Source of the DNA: Apoda limacodes
Taxonomy: Eukaryota > Arthropoda > Insecta > Lepidoptera > Limacodidae
Assembly: GCA_946406115.1 (NCBI GenBank)
Contig: OX291562.1
Coordinates: 6,850,001-6,914,000 of the forward strand
Direction of reading: 5' to 3'
Length of the DNA: 64,000 nucleotides
The stretch's first letter is position 1, and each line of letters begins with the position of its first letter. The notes under the pieces are model-generated. The model saw nothing but the letters and a program-made list of their open reading frames with translations. It made no database searches and was not told the origin of the DNA. This document shows, in pieces, positions 32,461 to 44,879 of the stretch. The translations under genes and the position numbers were made by a program.

Positions 32461-34754
32461 TAAGCAAAAGTTACTTTTAAACAATAAGGCCGTCTCTATT
32501 TTGACCCATTCTTACCACGTTTTTTTAACTCACTTTATTGTTGATTTGTCTGTCCGGCACACATTTTGCAATCGATATTAAATCAACTCCCCAATGAGCT
32601 AGACATTTGTACCTTAAATATAGCTCAGAACTCAATGACAATGAAATATTTAATATTTTTTTTAATGAAAAATCGACCAAAAAAGCTGAAATAAAAAAAC
32701 ACGCTATATCACTTTAAGTTAGTTTATCACATGCACGATTTTTTTATAGTTCTTTAAGAAATGAATACAGTCAAGAATAAAAAGTATACAAAAAAATTTA
32801 ATAAAAAATATTTGACCATGAAAAATTATTTTTTACTTTGAGTCCATTTATAAAAACGTAGTAAGTATATTTTATGATTTATTTTATTTATTTATTTTAA
32901 TATGACATGACTTAGTTTGATTGTTGTAATGTAACAAATTCGATTTCGGCTCTTCGGATTTTTCTCAACTCAGATTAAAGGCTTTTACAAAAAATCAAGC
33001 TACTTTATTCCTACTAAGGTCTTAAACATAGATGCTTTTAAAGGTATGCTTAGTAACAAATCTCCGTTGGCACCCTTTGTGCACAGCACCTTCAAAAATT
33101 GTTTTCCAAGTTATTGTTTGTCCGTCTCGATATTTTTCCAGAATATACACCAAAACAGCTACATAGATTTGAGTAAAATTTCGTAAACCTATAGATCGTT
33201 TTAAATACATATGCAAACGAAGAGATAGATGATATATGTAGGTATATCTGTTAGAATTTTTTATCGAAAAACTGATAAAATCAATCAATGTAAGTGTAGT
33301 TATCAACAACATTCGATATTGTTACTATTATTGTTACACTAGTGATGAAAATAAAATTGTTATAATTTTGTGTCATGTAAATTTAAATCACAGATAGAGC
33401 GATGATGATATGCAGTATTTCTATAATTAGCATAGAACGAGAGTGAAATTTTAAATATATTTTTCAGAGTATCATAAATATCAATGTCTACTGTAAAATG
33501 TATGCCTTTTTACTTAAATTTACAACATACGGCCCTGAGCCAATTGCTTTCATTAATTTCCTAGTACCTAACCAAAGGCTTTACTTTTAAGTTTTCAGCT
33601 TGTTATGTTGCCACTTGACTCGTTTCTACCAGAACACAATATCATTAACAGAATTCGGCCTTTGGGTTCTAAATAAAAAATAAATCTAAAACTATAAACT
33701 ATAAATAAAAAACAGTATAAAAAATATTTTGTAAAAAAAGGCACATTTATTTTATTGTATTTTATTTTATTTTTATTTATTTGAGAAAGCAACCAGTGTT
33801 ACAATTAAACTTAATAACTAATGTTTAAGTACAATACACAGGTTAGTACATTGTGTTACTCGACAATTATAAATTACTATAAAATAAATAAAATAAACAA
33901 GTACATTAAGAAAAAAAAGCTCTACATTATCTGTGCCAAATATCGAAAATCACTTATATTTTTGTTATTTTTTATATTTATTTAAGTGTTATATGCTATT
34001 TTTACTTTTATTTTCATTGAACATACTCATTGTTGATTTCAACATTAAGAATATAGGTACTTATTTTACCTATTGAATATTAAAATGTTCGTATGTTTTA
34101 AGTAGGTACGTAGTTCATCTTAAATATATCGTAGTGAAAATATTAGGAACTTACGTAAAAATATCTAGCTTTCTAGTATCGAAAATATGACTATACATTT
34201 ACTATGAATCTGTAATTTAAAAATAAAACCAATACTTAGAACTCAAATTTTAAATTACACTATCGTATTTAACTATGTATCATATCTGTGAAAGAAAAGA
34301 CTAGCATGATCATAATTCAGTACCGTTCTCATAGTAATTGAAAAACTCTTACGTTCTGAATAAATTCTTAAGACCAAAGCTATTATATTCGTTGTCATCT
34401 AGCTTAACGTACTTTAGTGCCTAAATTGTGTCTAAACTTATTCGATAGTGCTGAAAATTTAATAATCAACAGTCTAACTACTTGGTGACAACTTGTATCC
34501 TTCGTGTAAGTAATTATTTAACGAGGGTTGGCCAACAGATCTTTGAAGTTAGAATACCAAATTTAGCAAAACAAAGTATACTTAAACTTGCCATTTTTTA
34601 TCCGTTATATTAAAAAAATTGCGGTTGAGCTATTTTTTGATAAAAAGCTATGGTCGTCGGACCATGAGTTATTTTTAGATTTTACGAGTAGATCAGTTAT
34701 TTTTTGGAAAAAGGGCATGATCAGCTAACTTCGATGGAAGTAAGTCGACCATCT

Positions 34755-34907
34755 GCACAAAATGTGACATGCATGGCTGACACGGACCTGCACAGCTCTT
34801 TTTTAAAAAATTTTTTTAATATTACGGATCAACAAAAGATAAAAAACCGCCAAGTATCAGCCACTTTTGTAGGTCCGTTTCAGCCTTGCATGTTACATTT
34901 TGCATAG
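34755..34907. mobile_element. Small palindromic MITE-like element
   Basis: Ends of about 38 bp are inverted: GACATGCATGGCTGACACGG near the left pairs with CCGTTTCAGCCTTGCATGTT on the right. The interior is AT-rich. A related, opposite-orientation sequence in unit A is where the CR1-like LINE inserted. Confidence 0.55.
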
Positions 34908-35799
34908 GTGATGTACTAGAACTTCATAAGTTCCTAGTATGTAGTTGTGTGAATTATAATAAGGAAAAGAATATTAAAATAGTTCAATTGTTGTTATAAT
35001 ACATTTAAAAAAAAGTTTGTCTATCTGTCAAGACCCTTTTACTTTTACTTGAAAACGCGTGGAGGTATCAAGTTGAAATAAATATCAAATAGTAAAGTCG
35101 AAGGGCATGTTAATAAATCAAGCTTCTAAGCCAATGTTTAAAAAAATATGCCCAATAAAACGGTCATTTTTATCGCATATTGTGACACAAATAATTCAAA
35201 ACCTATGTGGTACTTCCCGCTGACTTAGGAGATTTGATCTCATGATGGAAGAGCTATCTACAACTACATGTTACTTAATAAGTTTGTACGGAACCCTCGG
35301 GCCAGACTCGCACTTGGCCGGTTTTTTTTTTGCTTTTTATAATAATGACATCCCTCTACATAAAAATTGTTAAGCAAAAGTTATTTTTGAATAATAACAC
35401 AGTTTCAGCTCATTGATTTTTCTTTTTTCTTTTTTTTTTAGCCACAAGGAAAGTTAGACGACCATGGCCTTTTTCCAAAAAATAACTCAACGGCAAATTT
35501 TAATATAACGAATAAAAAACGGCAAATTTTGTATGCTTTGTTTTGCATTTGACTAATAATGGCATAAGCTAACTTCAAAGACCTTCGTCCAACCGCCAAT
35601 TGTCAACCATATTATAAATATCATATTTACCTACCTATGTTGTATGTAAATTGTGTTCAATATGTAACTTGATCTTATTTTAATATTCTTTTTCTTATTA
35701 TAATTCACACAATTACATACTAGGAACTTATGAAGTCCTAGTACATCAATTTAATTATTTCATTATACAAAAATATATTTTCATAGCAAAGATAAAAGA

Positions 35800-35886
35800 T
35801 TAACCTCGAGCCAGGGCATGGATTTGCAACTCCTTGCATTCCATGTAAGTACTCTACTACTAAGCTATCGAGGCACATATCTGGCC
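35800..35886 (-). mobile_element. tRNA-derived SINE head
   Basis: Minus strand reads CTCGATAGCTTAGTAGTAGA then ends GGAGTTGCAAATCC, an A-box/B-box layout without the anticodon and T-stem pairing of a real tRNA. The equivalent site in unit A was split by the Jockey stub. Confidence 0.5.
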
Positions 35887-36127
35887 TATAAAAATCTCAA
35901 GTACATCTTTGCTTTGGAAATACGCTCGTTACGAACTTCAATACAAATCCGAGTGGTTATAAAGTCCTAGTACATTAATCTTACAAATAAACATTTTCAT
36001 TGAATTAAGAAATACAAATGTTTCTTCGTTTATGCATTCCTGAAGGTTAGAAGTCTTAGAAGAAAATATATCAGACATGCCATATCTATGGCTATAAATT
36101 TTAATAGCAATGATGCAGTCAACAGAT

Positions 36128-36192
36128 TAACTTACAGCCGGGACTTGAACCTGAGGCTAAGATTCTGCGTGCTCTACTACTGAGCTGTCGAG
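36128..36192 (-). mobile_element. tRNA-derived SINE head
   Basis: Minus strand CTCGACAGCTCAGTAGTAGA with a perfect D-arm (GCTC...GAGC) and B-box CAGGTTCAAGTCCC. The anticodon and T stems do not pair, so this is a SINE head or pseudo-tRNA. Same family as 35800-35886. Confidence 0.55.
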
Positions 36193-38284
36193 GTACGATT
36201 CTGGCTGTTTAAAATTCTGACTTCTGAATTGTTTTAATCGTTAATTAATCAACCTTCCGGTGAGCTTGACACTTATACCTAAAATATAGCTCAGAAGTCA
36301 ATGACAATGCAATATTTGATAGTGTTTTTCAAGTTTCATCGAGGTTTTAAAGAAATATCGACCAAAAAGCTAAAAAAAAAAAGTGATATCACTTCAAGTT
36401 AATTAATTACATGCACGATTTTTATAGTTCATTGACAACTGATTACAGACAAGAAAAAAAGTATAAAAAAAAAATTAATGTAGGTACCACATCTACGTCT
36501 AGGAATATTTTTTTAACTTTTTGTCCATTGTTAAAAACTTGGTAAGTATAGATTAAGATTTTTTTTATTTATTTGTTCGGATTTTTCTCAACTCAGATTA
36601 AAAGCTTCTACAAGCGGTCTAAAACATAGATGCTTTTAAAGATTCTTCGGTCAGTTAGACAGCATATACTTAGTAACAAGTTTCCGTTGGCACCTTTTGG
36701 GTACAGAACCTTAAAAAAAGGTTTTGCAATTTATTGTTTGTCCGTCTTGATATTTATCCAGAATATACACCAAAACAGCTAAATAGATTTGAGTAAAATT
36801 TCGTACGCCTATTGATCGATCTGGACTATCAGACACTATCAATACGTTGAGAAACCTCGTGCACGGCTAGTATTAAATACCTATATGCAAACGAATAGAT
36901 AGATGATATATGTAGGTATATCTATAAGATTATTTTATCGAAAAAACTGATAAAATCAATCAATGTAAGTGCAGTTATCAACAACATTCGATGTTATTAT
37001 TAATGTAACACTAGTGATGATAATAAAATTGTTATATTTTTGTTTCATGTCAATTTAGATCAAAGATAGAGCGATGATGATATGCAGTATTTCTATGATA
37101 AGCATAGAACGAGAGTAAATTTTTAAATATATTTTTCAGAGCATCATAAATATCAGTATCTACTGTAAATTGTATGCCTTTTTATTTAAATTTACAACAT
37201 ACAGCCCTGAGCCAATTGCTTTCATTAATTTCCTAGTCCCTAACCAAGGGCTTTTCTTTAAAGTTTTTAGCTGGTTATATTGCCACTTGACTTGTTTCTA
37301 CCAACACAAAATATCTTTTACAGAATTCGACCTTTAGGTTCTAAGTAAAAAATAATCCGAAACTAACTATAAAAACGGCTAAAACTAGTATAAATAAAAA
37401 AAATATATAAAAATAATATGTAAAAATCGCCATCTCATCTATTGTGCAAAAAATTTTTCTGACCTGAGGCCTTAGACAAGTTACAATCGAAAAATCGTGC
37501 AGTAGTGGTAGACTTATTTCTTATGTATCGAAAACGCTGTATCGTGGGCGTCGCGTCGGCTGAAAAACTGTACATTATATGTGCTAATTATCGAAAATCG
37601 CTTATATTTTTGTTTTTTTTAATGAGATTTTTATTTCTTATTTAAGTCTAATATGCTATTATTACTTTTATTTTCATTGAACTTACTCATTGTTGATTTT
37701 AAAATTAAGAATATAGATACTTATTGTACTTACCTATTGAATATTAAAATGTTTGCATGTCTTAAGTAGGTACCTACTTTATCTTAAATATATCGCAGTG
37801 AAAATATTAGGTACTTACATAAAAACATTCTAGCTTTCTAGTATCGATAATATGGCTATAAGTATACTATGAATCTGTAATTTAAAAATTAAACTAATAC
37901 TTAGAACTCAAATTTTAAATATCACTATCATATTTAATTACAAAATGTTGCTTATGATGTTGTGAAAATATAACAATTTTAATATACCTAATAAGCATCT
38001 TTTTGTTTAGGTAAGTAGATATATATATTTCTTGATATCAGAGATACCTATAATACAAATATTAAATACAAACATCACATTTAAATACCTCATTAACAAA
38101 ATACCTACTTAAAATCTTTAAAAATATAATTTTTTACTAAGCGGTTATAAGTACTAATGTCCTTCCATAGACATTTCAACTTACCAATTTTATAGAGTTC
38201 AGAGGTTTAGAAAGTTCTATGGACCAATGTGTGTCTCTGCATTTTTTTTACTCAACTATGTCATACGAATTGTGTACTATCCAT

Positions 38285-38525
38285 ATAATCCATACTAATA
38301 TTATGCGAAAGTAACTCTGTATGTCTATCTGCCTGTCTGTCTGTTACCTCTTAATGCTTAAACCGCTGTACCGATTAAGATGAAATTTGGCATGAAAGTA
38401 GTTTGAGACCTCAAAACGACAAATGTGAGTCGATTTTTTTTTTCTTTTATTGAGAAACTACCGTTGCAATCCTACACCGATAACCGAATTTAGAACGGGT
38501 GAAACCGGAGGCAAAAGCTAGTTCC
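38285..38525 (+). repeat. Lepidopteran-type interspersed repeat
   Basis: Contains ACTAATATTATGCGAAAGTA, tandem TCTGTCTG, TTAAACCGCTGTACCGATTA, AAATTTGGCATG and an end with CGATAACCGAATTTAGAACG. Related minus copies lie at 39655-39835 and 7560-7700. Flanks 37946-38284 and 38526-39650 show no gene. Confidence 0.6.
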
Positions 38526-39654
38526 TTATGATTATGATCATGTTTTTAATCTGTACGCTATCACTGATACTTGTGTCAAAAAGACAATATCTTCGTACAA
38601 TTTCCATTACAAGTACAATAATTTATTACGTTGTGGATTACGCAAGTAGCTCGAGGCTCAGAAGCATAATATGTAAAGGTAATTGCTTTGTATGTCGTTA
38701 GTCGTAAATGGTTAACCTCAAGTTAAATATTTCCGTAAGCTGGCATGTGTTTTGAATGACACGTTACCTGAGGGTTGTTTTATAATAACAATTGTTAATC
38801 CATCTCAAAGGCCTTCAGGTGGCTTAAAAGATCTAACAGTTGGGTTGGCTTGACCTGAGTCTAACTTGAGATTATGTCTAGGGTACCCGAAGGACTGGCG
38901 AAGTCTGATGGCGGTCGTTTTGAATTAACCTTCGTCAATTTCGAGGATTAAGTAGTCGACGCCACAGAACAGTTAAAGAAGGCGGAAGAACGGAAATGTA
39001 GTCGTGGCAGGCTAGCCGCAACTATGATTTTACAATCATACTTCAAGCGAAATATGCGAACACACTTTATAGTCACTTATGATGTGTGGTGAAGCGCAGA
39101 GCTCCTCGCAAATTGTCTTGAAACGCCATGTTATGCGATTATAACGTGTAAATTAAAGAGACAGGCATCTAGTGCGAGGCAAGGACGAACATCTTTTTAC
39201 AGGTAAATCAAAAATTATCGTTTTGTATGGTTTTGTCACCTTTTTTCTAAAAACATAATAAAGTAGTAACGATAAAAGGCACTCGCTATAAGGTATTGAC
39301 AAGTGTAAGCAGTCTGTATTACTTTCAAACTTGCCAATTCTACTTATAGTTAGATATTTGGTTAAGTTCTATATTATCATGAAGTCATAATATATTTAAA
39401 TTCATATAAAATGTCGTTAAACGACACTGTGACCCTGACTTTACAGGTACAGGAGTAAATATTGTTACGAGCGAGGGTAACTCAAATATTTGGTCATGAA
39501 GATTATTCATTGCACTGTCGTTACGTTCCCAAAACATGGTTGAGCGAAGCGATGGCTAATTCTTGTGTCATACTTGTAAACGGGTGCCGCATGTAGAGGC
39601 GGGTCTGCTCTTGCAAACTTCTTTGTACTCTTAGTATTTGATCATAGGTGTAGG

Positions 39655-39835
39655 ATTCAACGGCAACTCCTCAATTATGAAAAAAAAAACGGATAATACT
39701 TGACGTTTTTAAGTAGCTTATGTCGGCTTTTCCGGCACTCAAACTATCTGCAAGCCAAATTTTATCTTGATCGGTACAGCGGTTTCAGCGCAAAGAGGTA
39801 ACAGACAGATTTACTTTCGCATTTATAATATTTAT
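39655..39835 (-). repeat. Lepidopteran-type interspersed repeat
   Basis: Reverse-complement relative of 38285-38525 (GATCGGTACAGCGGTTTCAG, AGCCAAATTTTATCTTGATC, CTTTCGCATTTATAATA). Unclassified, non-coding. Confidence 0.6.
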
Positions 39836-40349
39836 TATTGTATTATATTCATGGATAGTATGCATAGTTTTAAGTATATGTAATATATGATTGTGCAAAA
39901 ATATAATTATGATGGCGCTAATGCCACTAGTACTATCAAGGCCGTAGCCAGCTTTTGGGCTAGGGGGGGCAAACTGGTATAAAATGTTGTTTTTATACGG
40001 CATAAATGGCATTGTAGGCACTTTACTCCATTATTATTCATATGGTAAAACTCCAGAGGCGTGGAGCTACTTCTGCTCTTGATTCTGATTCAGCTGAATA
40101 ATTATTGACAGAACTGGCCACGTTTATAAGCTATTTCCAGGGTCATTATAACGAATAGATTAGAAATCTTCTTGGATTTTGTTGAACGATTTTATATACC
40201 TGAATAGGCTGGGTTTCGGGAGTTACGGCACCATACCACATCCAAACAGTAAGGCAGACTACACAGAAGACGTCCTCGGACATCAGCCCATGTGTCAAGC
40301 CTATGTGGTCTATGAGAAAGTTGACTGGCAATTACTTCGGGTTTTTTCC

Positions 40350-41235
40350 GTTCGTCCAACTATTATGTCCAACTGGTTGTACGAACAAGGATTTTTCTTA
40401 CCCTTAGACCAACTATATAGTTGAACATTAGAAAACCGAAATTTACAGGGCCCCTCGTAAAACTCCATGGCCAGTTGGACCACTGTCCCGAAATGATAAA
40501 GGCGGTTTTTAAATGAGGTTTTCATGAAGGGTTTATCATGAACTAAACACCATTCCTTTTAAACGACTTTTAAAAGGATGGAAGTAGTTGTAGTTAAAAA
40601 CGTCAAGTGTGAGTCGAACAAGCGGACAGCTGCCATCCGAAACGAAGATCTTGATGAGATCTATCACTTCTGTAAAGAAACTACTTGTCTATGATTAATA
40701 GCTACGGAGATATAGCACTTTCTGTTTAGACAGCTGTCATCCGAAACAAAGATCTTGGTGAAACCTATCACTTCTGTAAAGAAACTACTAGTCTACGATC
40801 AATAGTTTTGGACATATAGGTAGCTATTTTAAAACTATCACTTGGAATTAAGCTTTTTGGAGTGCAAATCCCTGTCTTCAATTGACCTTGGTTAAAAAGC
40901 TTTGTACGGAATATAAATAATATTCCGTATTACACTCTCAGAACGCTAATTCGACTCACACTTGACTTTAAAAATCGGTTAAAAAGGAATAATGTTTAGT
41001 TCAGTATAAAACCTTCATGAAAATCTTTTTGAGAACCTCATTTTTTTAATGTCGGTTAAAAGCTTTAATTTAAATTATCATTTTGGGGCAGTGGTCCAGC
41101 CGGCCATGCAGTTGTACGAAGGGCCCTGTAAATTTCGGTTTTACGGAAAACGTTCAACTATATATGTAGTTGGTCGACGGAGAAAAAAAATCCTTGTTCG
41201 TACAACCAGTTGGACAAACTAGTTGAACCAACGGG
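40350..41235. mobile_element. Foldback element with arms of about 220 bp
   Basis: The left arm (about 40350-40570) and right arm (about 40975-41235) are inverted copies. They share CAACTGGTTGTACGAACAAG, CCGAAATTTACAGGGCCC and the TGAACTAAACA block. The loop of about 400 bp contains two direct units of roughly 110 bp (AAACTACTNGTCTANGAT; ATCACTTCTGTAAAGAAACT at about 40660 and 40770). No transposase frame. Target duplication not resolved. Confidence 0.75.
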
Positions 41236-41244
41236 AAAAACTAA

Positions 41245-41900
41245 ATACGTCGATGTGTTTGAGATGTCTGTGTGATTCGATAAAATGGAAGCTACAAAAA
41301 GGAGTGAAACGGGGGATGTCATATCCTCAAAACTGTTTATAATCGCACTGATGTCTTTAAGTCTTGTAAACAGCGAATAAATTTCACACCTACAATTTTC
41401 TGACGACAATATTATAGTGCAGTTGGGTAAAAATCATTTCAAAAAGGAAGCCGATAGGAGGGTCCATTAAGGTTGGGCAGGATTTAGGAACCTTCGTCAC
41501 GTCTTTACGTCGTCCATGCTGTTGAGCTCTTACCTGCTCTTTCTGTGACAATTAGTCCATACTAATATCATTGGAAGTTCAAAAGCATTTACTTAATTAT
41601 CAAATATCTTACAATAATATTACTAAAAAAATATATAAATACATACACAAGGACACACATAAATACATAACATACATAAAATACAAACAGTGTATCAAAA
41701 ATTGATACTACTAGAAAAAATATATAAATATGTATAAACTTATAGGTATGGTCAGTTGTAAAACTGCATATAGAGTTTGAAAACAAAATAGAATGGCCAA
41801 GTGTAGTCACTCACACACTTAAAGAAATAAAGTAATATGGCTTGTAGAACCTGAGTAATATTAGTTTCATTTAATAATGTATATAATAATTTCACTAAGA
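41245..41900. other. AT-rich stretch, nothing recognised
   Basis: Simple ATAAATACATA-type runs around 41630-41750; otherwise no feature. Confidence 0.4.
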
Positions 41901-41907
41901 AAATTAT

Positions 41908-42010
41908 CGTATCCGTAGCCTAGTAGATAGACGTATCAGATCTGAATTCGTGTACTCAGTGCACTGCAGGTTGTGGATTCGAATATCACCATATGCCTTT
42001 CTTTTTGTTT
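41908..42010 (+). mobile_element. tRNA-derived SINE head
   Basis: A-box-like TAGCCTAGTAGATAGACG and B-box-like GTGGATTCGAATATC about 45 bp apart. No complete tRNA fold. Probably a SINE fragment unrelated in body to the 49971 family. Confidence 0.5.
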
Positions 42011-42300
42011 CTGTTACAATTTACGAATTATGAATATTTTGTTCAGGTAAACAGCTTAGACCAATTTTCTAATAGCTATTAAGTAAGAAGCGGAAACTAC
42101 GTAGGTAGACATTTTATTTTTGTCGTTCGTTGTCGATTTTTTTCTGGGAGTATGTGCTGACAAGGTTGTGTGGTGATTTTTTTAGCTATCAATTCATTAC
42201 TTACGTAGCCATTTTTTTGTCGTAGTGGATGTGTTACTTTAGGTGCTTGTGTTGATAAGGTTGTTTGGTGTTTTTATAAAATTTCTTTGCTAAAAATAAT

Positions 42301-43267
42301 ATGCAGGCCAATATTAATATTCAAGAGAGGATGCGTATTATATAACTATATTATATGGGTTACAATATATCTCAAATTTGCAATGAGACTGGTTTTACCG
42401 TAAGTATTTTAATGGATGTTATTGTTATATCATAATTTTTTAATACCACACTTTTTTTGTAAGTAAATTTCTAAAAAAAATTGAAAATATAATTTCAGTA
42501 GTTTGAAAAATATTTATTTTAATCTGGTTATTTGGTTTTTAATGGATTACCGTAAAGCGTTGGGTCTCGCGCAACCAAGAGAAGACGGGTTTATCAACTC
42601 GACCTCGAAGTGTACGCCCGCGGCACATTGATGCGACTCAAAGACGATTTATGGTGGAAAAATACGAGAACAATGGTTTCATACCGACTGCTGTGTTTGG
42701 GAACATGTTTCATACATCTATACACACTGCTCGTCGAGCTCTGCATATAGAAGGATTGCATCATAGAAAGCCAGCTAAAAAACCATGTTTAACTAATACC
42801 CATAATGCATATAGAAGGATTGCATCATAGAAAGCCAGTTAAAAAACCATGTTTAACTAATACCCATAAACAAAATAGATTGTCGTTTAGATTATTTAGA
42901 TTTTGACTGGGAGCACACCTTATTCACCGATGAGAAGTCGTTTAAATCATCTGAAAACGAGAGGGTTTATTTGTGGCGCAGAAATGGAACCCGTTATGCA
43001 GAACAAAATTTTGTCCCAAATATGGAATCTGGACGGATATCACTTAATATGTGGGCCTGGATGACTGCGGCTGGTCCATAGAAAACCTATGGGGTTTGAT
43101 GGTCGAAATATGGGACATGCGAAATGATAGAACTAAAGAGTCATTAGAGGCTCATTGTGTAGAAATTTGGGACAATATTAGAGGAACTGATCTGTTCTAA
43201 TATAGTCGAATCTATGCGGCGGCGCATGCTTGCTGTAATTGAAAGTAAAGGAGGTTATATTAAATAG
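42301..43267 (+). pseudogene. Degenerate Tc1-type (IS630/Tc1/mariner) transposase
   Basis: Starts MQANINIQERMR, then a helix-turn-helix (GYNISQICNETGFT-VKRWVSRNQ). After damage it reads DWEHTLFTDEKSF (first catalytic Asp), YLWRRNGTRY, SGRISLNMWAW, then PIENLWG (the Glu motif) and IESKGGYIK before TAG. Lesions: an early in-frame TAA; a 143-bp insert between 9-bp direct repeats TTACCGTAA (42395-42403 and 42547-42555); a 64-bp tandem duplication (42743-42870) that shifts frame; and a deletion between AAGP and PIENLWG that removes the second catalytic Asp region. Family subclass (DDxD/E spacing) cannot be decided. Terminal inverted repeats not resolved. Confidence 0.8.
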
Positions 43268-43665
43268 GCGAGTCGGACTCGCGCACGAAGGGTTCCGTAC
43301 CATTATCTATAAAAACGGCAAAAAAATCACGTTTGTTGTATCGGAGCCCCCCTTAAATTTTTGTTTTATTTTAATTTAATTATTTATTTTTAAAGTAACT
43401 ATATAACGAAATATTTTGTAAATATTTCAGGCGTCTACCTGTTGCGGTTATCAATTTCGAGCAAAAAAATCACGTTTGTTGTATGGGAGCCCCTTAAATA
43501 TTTATTTTATTCTGTTTTTTTAGTATTTGTTATTATAGCGGCAACAGAAATATATCTGCTGTGAAAATTTCAACTGTCTAACTATCACGGTTCATGTGAT
43601 ACAGCCGGAGCCTTAGTAATAGGGTTCCGCAAACACCCTTTGGATACGGAACCCTAAAAATAAAG
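43267..43665 (+). repeat. Interspersed repeat G (GCGAGTCGGACTCGCGCAC family)
   Basis: Starts GCGAGTCGGACTCGCGCACG and GGGTTCCGTACCATTATC, and ends GGATACGGAACCCTAAAAAT. Similar elements are at 49301-49716 (plus) and 51575-51955 (minus), with truncated ends near 35295 and 7430. Non-coding and unclassified; the shared CCGTACC / GGAACCCTA ends hint at terminal inverted structure. Confidence 0.7.
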
Positions 43666-44034
43666 TACTATTTTTCTTACAGATATTATTTTGCATTTCA
43701 ATATATTTAAGACATAACATTGTTTTTTTACTTTGTTGTTTTTCAAAATATAGCAGCGTTACCGAATGAATGGTGACTTGTATTTTTTTTATTTTTATGG
43801 TTAAGTTTCAATTGTCTTTTCATTACGAAAACGAATACTTAAGCTATAACCATAGGAAATATATATATAGAAAAAGGAGACATTTATCAAAAACATTATT
43901 TATAAAATTTTAATAAAAACCATTTTTATTAGATTGCATGTGTTTTAATTCTTGCAAACAAAAAAAACGTTCTTATACCAATTGGTCCTTTTCAGAGAGA
44001 ACTAGATGTCAAAACATAAAAAAAAAGTAATTCC

Positions 44035-44125
44035 TGACAAAAATACTCAAAACGAAGGAGGCGGGATTTGAACCATAGGCATGCCATTCATAGTCGCAGC
44101 CCTTATAAATTAACCACCGGGCAGA
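44035..44125 (-). mobile_element. tRNA-derived SINE head
   Basis: Minus strand has CCCGGTGGTTAATTTATAAG (A-box like) and TGGTTCAAATCCCGCC (B-box). The spacing is about right, but stems do not form a functional tRNA. Confidence 0.5.
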
Positions 44126-44879
44126 TAACATATCATGCGAAATAAACAATACCTATGTAGAACGACAATGCAGCTTACACCTAATTATTTTGTTAGGTTA
44201 AGTAACCAAAAGAAATAATAACGGTTTAAAGAAACTAGTTCCAGTATTTAGTATAAAAAAAACTAAACCTAATTTCGTCGATTTAAGGTTAATATTATTG
44301 ACAGTTCTGATAATGTTAATGTGTGAGTGCGAGATTCACAGAATGGCTCCACGCAATTTTAACCTTTACACTATGCATGGACTTTAGCAAATGACTGTAC
44401 AAGTATAATAATATAATAATATAGTATCACATCCACCATCGGCCGCCCAGCGCCAGAGAGGCTCCAAATGCGCATCACACAAACGTGCACACATACCCAT
44501 ATGCATACACATACTTACAGACGTTGTATATCATGAAGTAGCCCAGCTCCCCCACGACAGTCCAGCAACAAATGCACACCATTTAACGTACTGTCACTTC
44601 GGAAACAAGACTAAGGGAAGAAGAAGTAACAAGAAACTTCCCGGGTGTACACCTGTTACCATCAATCACGCAGGAGCCAGGCCACCAAATACACGAAATC
44701 TATGCAAATATGTGTAAACACACATACATGTACACGTCTATTCGCCACATCCAACCACATCCAGAATCCCCCAACACCAAGCAGCCAACGGTGGACGACT
44801 ATCCATGGTGCATCCCCTGATCGTAATGTGTCATTAATTATCAACTACATAAGTCATAGATGGATGTTCAGTATTGGGC

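Larger units (their letters stand above)
26814..34286 (+). repeat. Segmental duplication, unit A
   Basis: Directly repeated by unit B (34287-37945). Matching stretches are 26814-27290 with 34287-34750, about 30640-31160 and 31333-31500 with about 35400-36020, and 32530-34286 with 36225-37945, each clearly alignable by eye. Unit A is longer because it took a CR1-like LINE (27304-30614), a Jockey stub (31161-31322) and a copy of repeat R (31530-32460). Non-coding apart from the insertions. Confidence 0.8.
34287..37945 (+). repeat. Segmental duplication, unit B
   Basis: Second copy, starting GTGAAAGAAAAGACTAGCAT directly after unit A ends. It lacks the CR1-like and Jockey insertions. Instead it contains a short palindromic element (about 34755-34907) and two tRNA-like heads (35800-35886 and 36128-36192, minus). 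Internal segments 34525-34700 and 34905-34990 reappear inverted at 35420-35590 and 35665-35755. Confidence 0.8.

Noticed and set aside
36128..36192. Functional tRNA gene
   Set aside because: The D-arm and B-box are good, but the anticodon and T stems do not pair and a related decayed copy is nearby. Called a SINE head.
40146..40331. Small frame read as a host exon
   Set aside because: No splice context, no homology recognised, and it adjoins the foldback arms.
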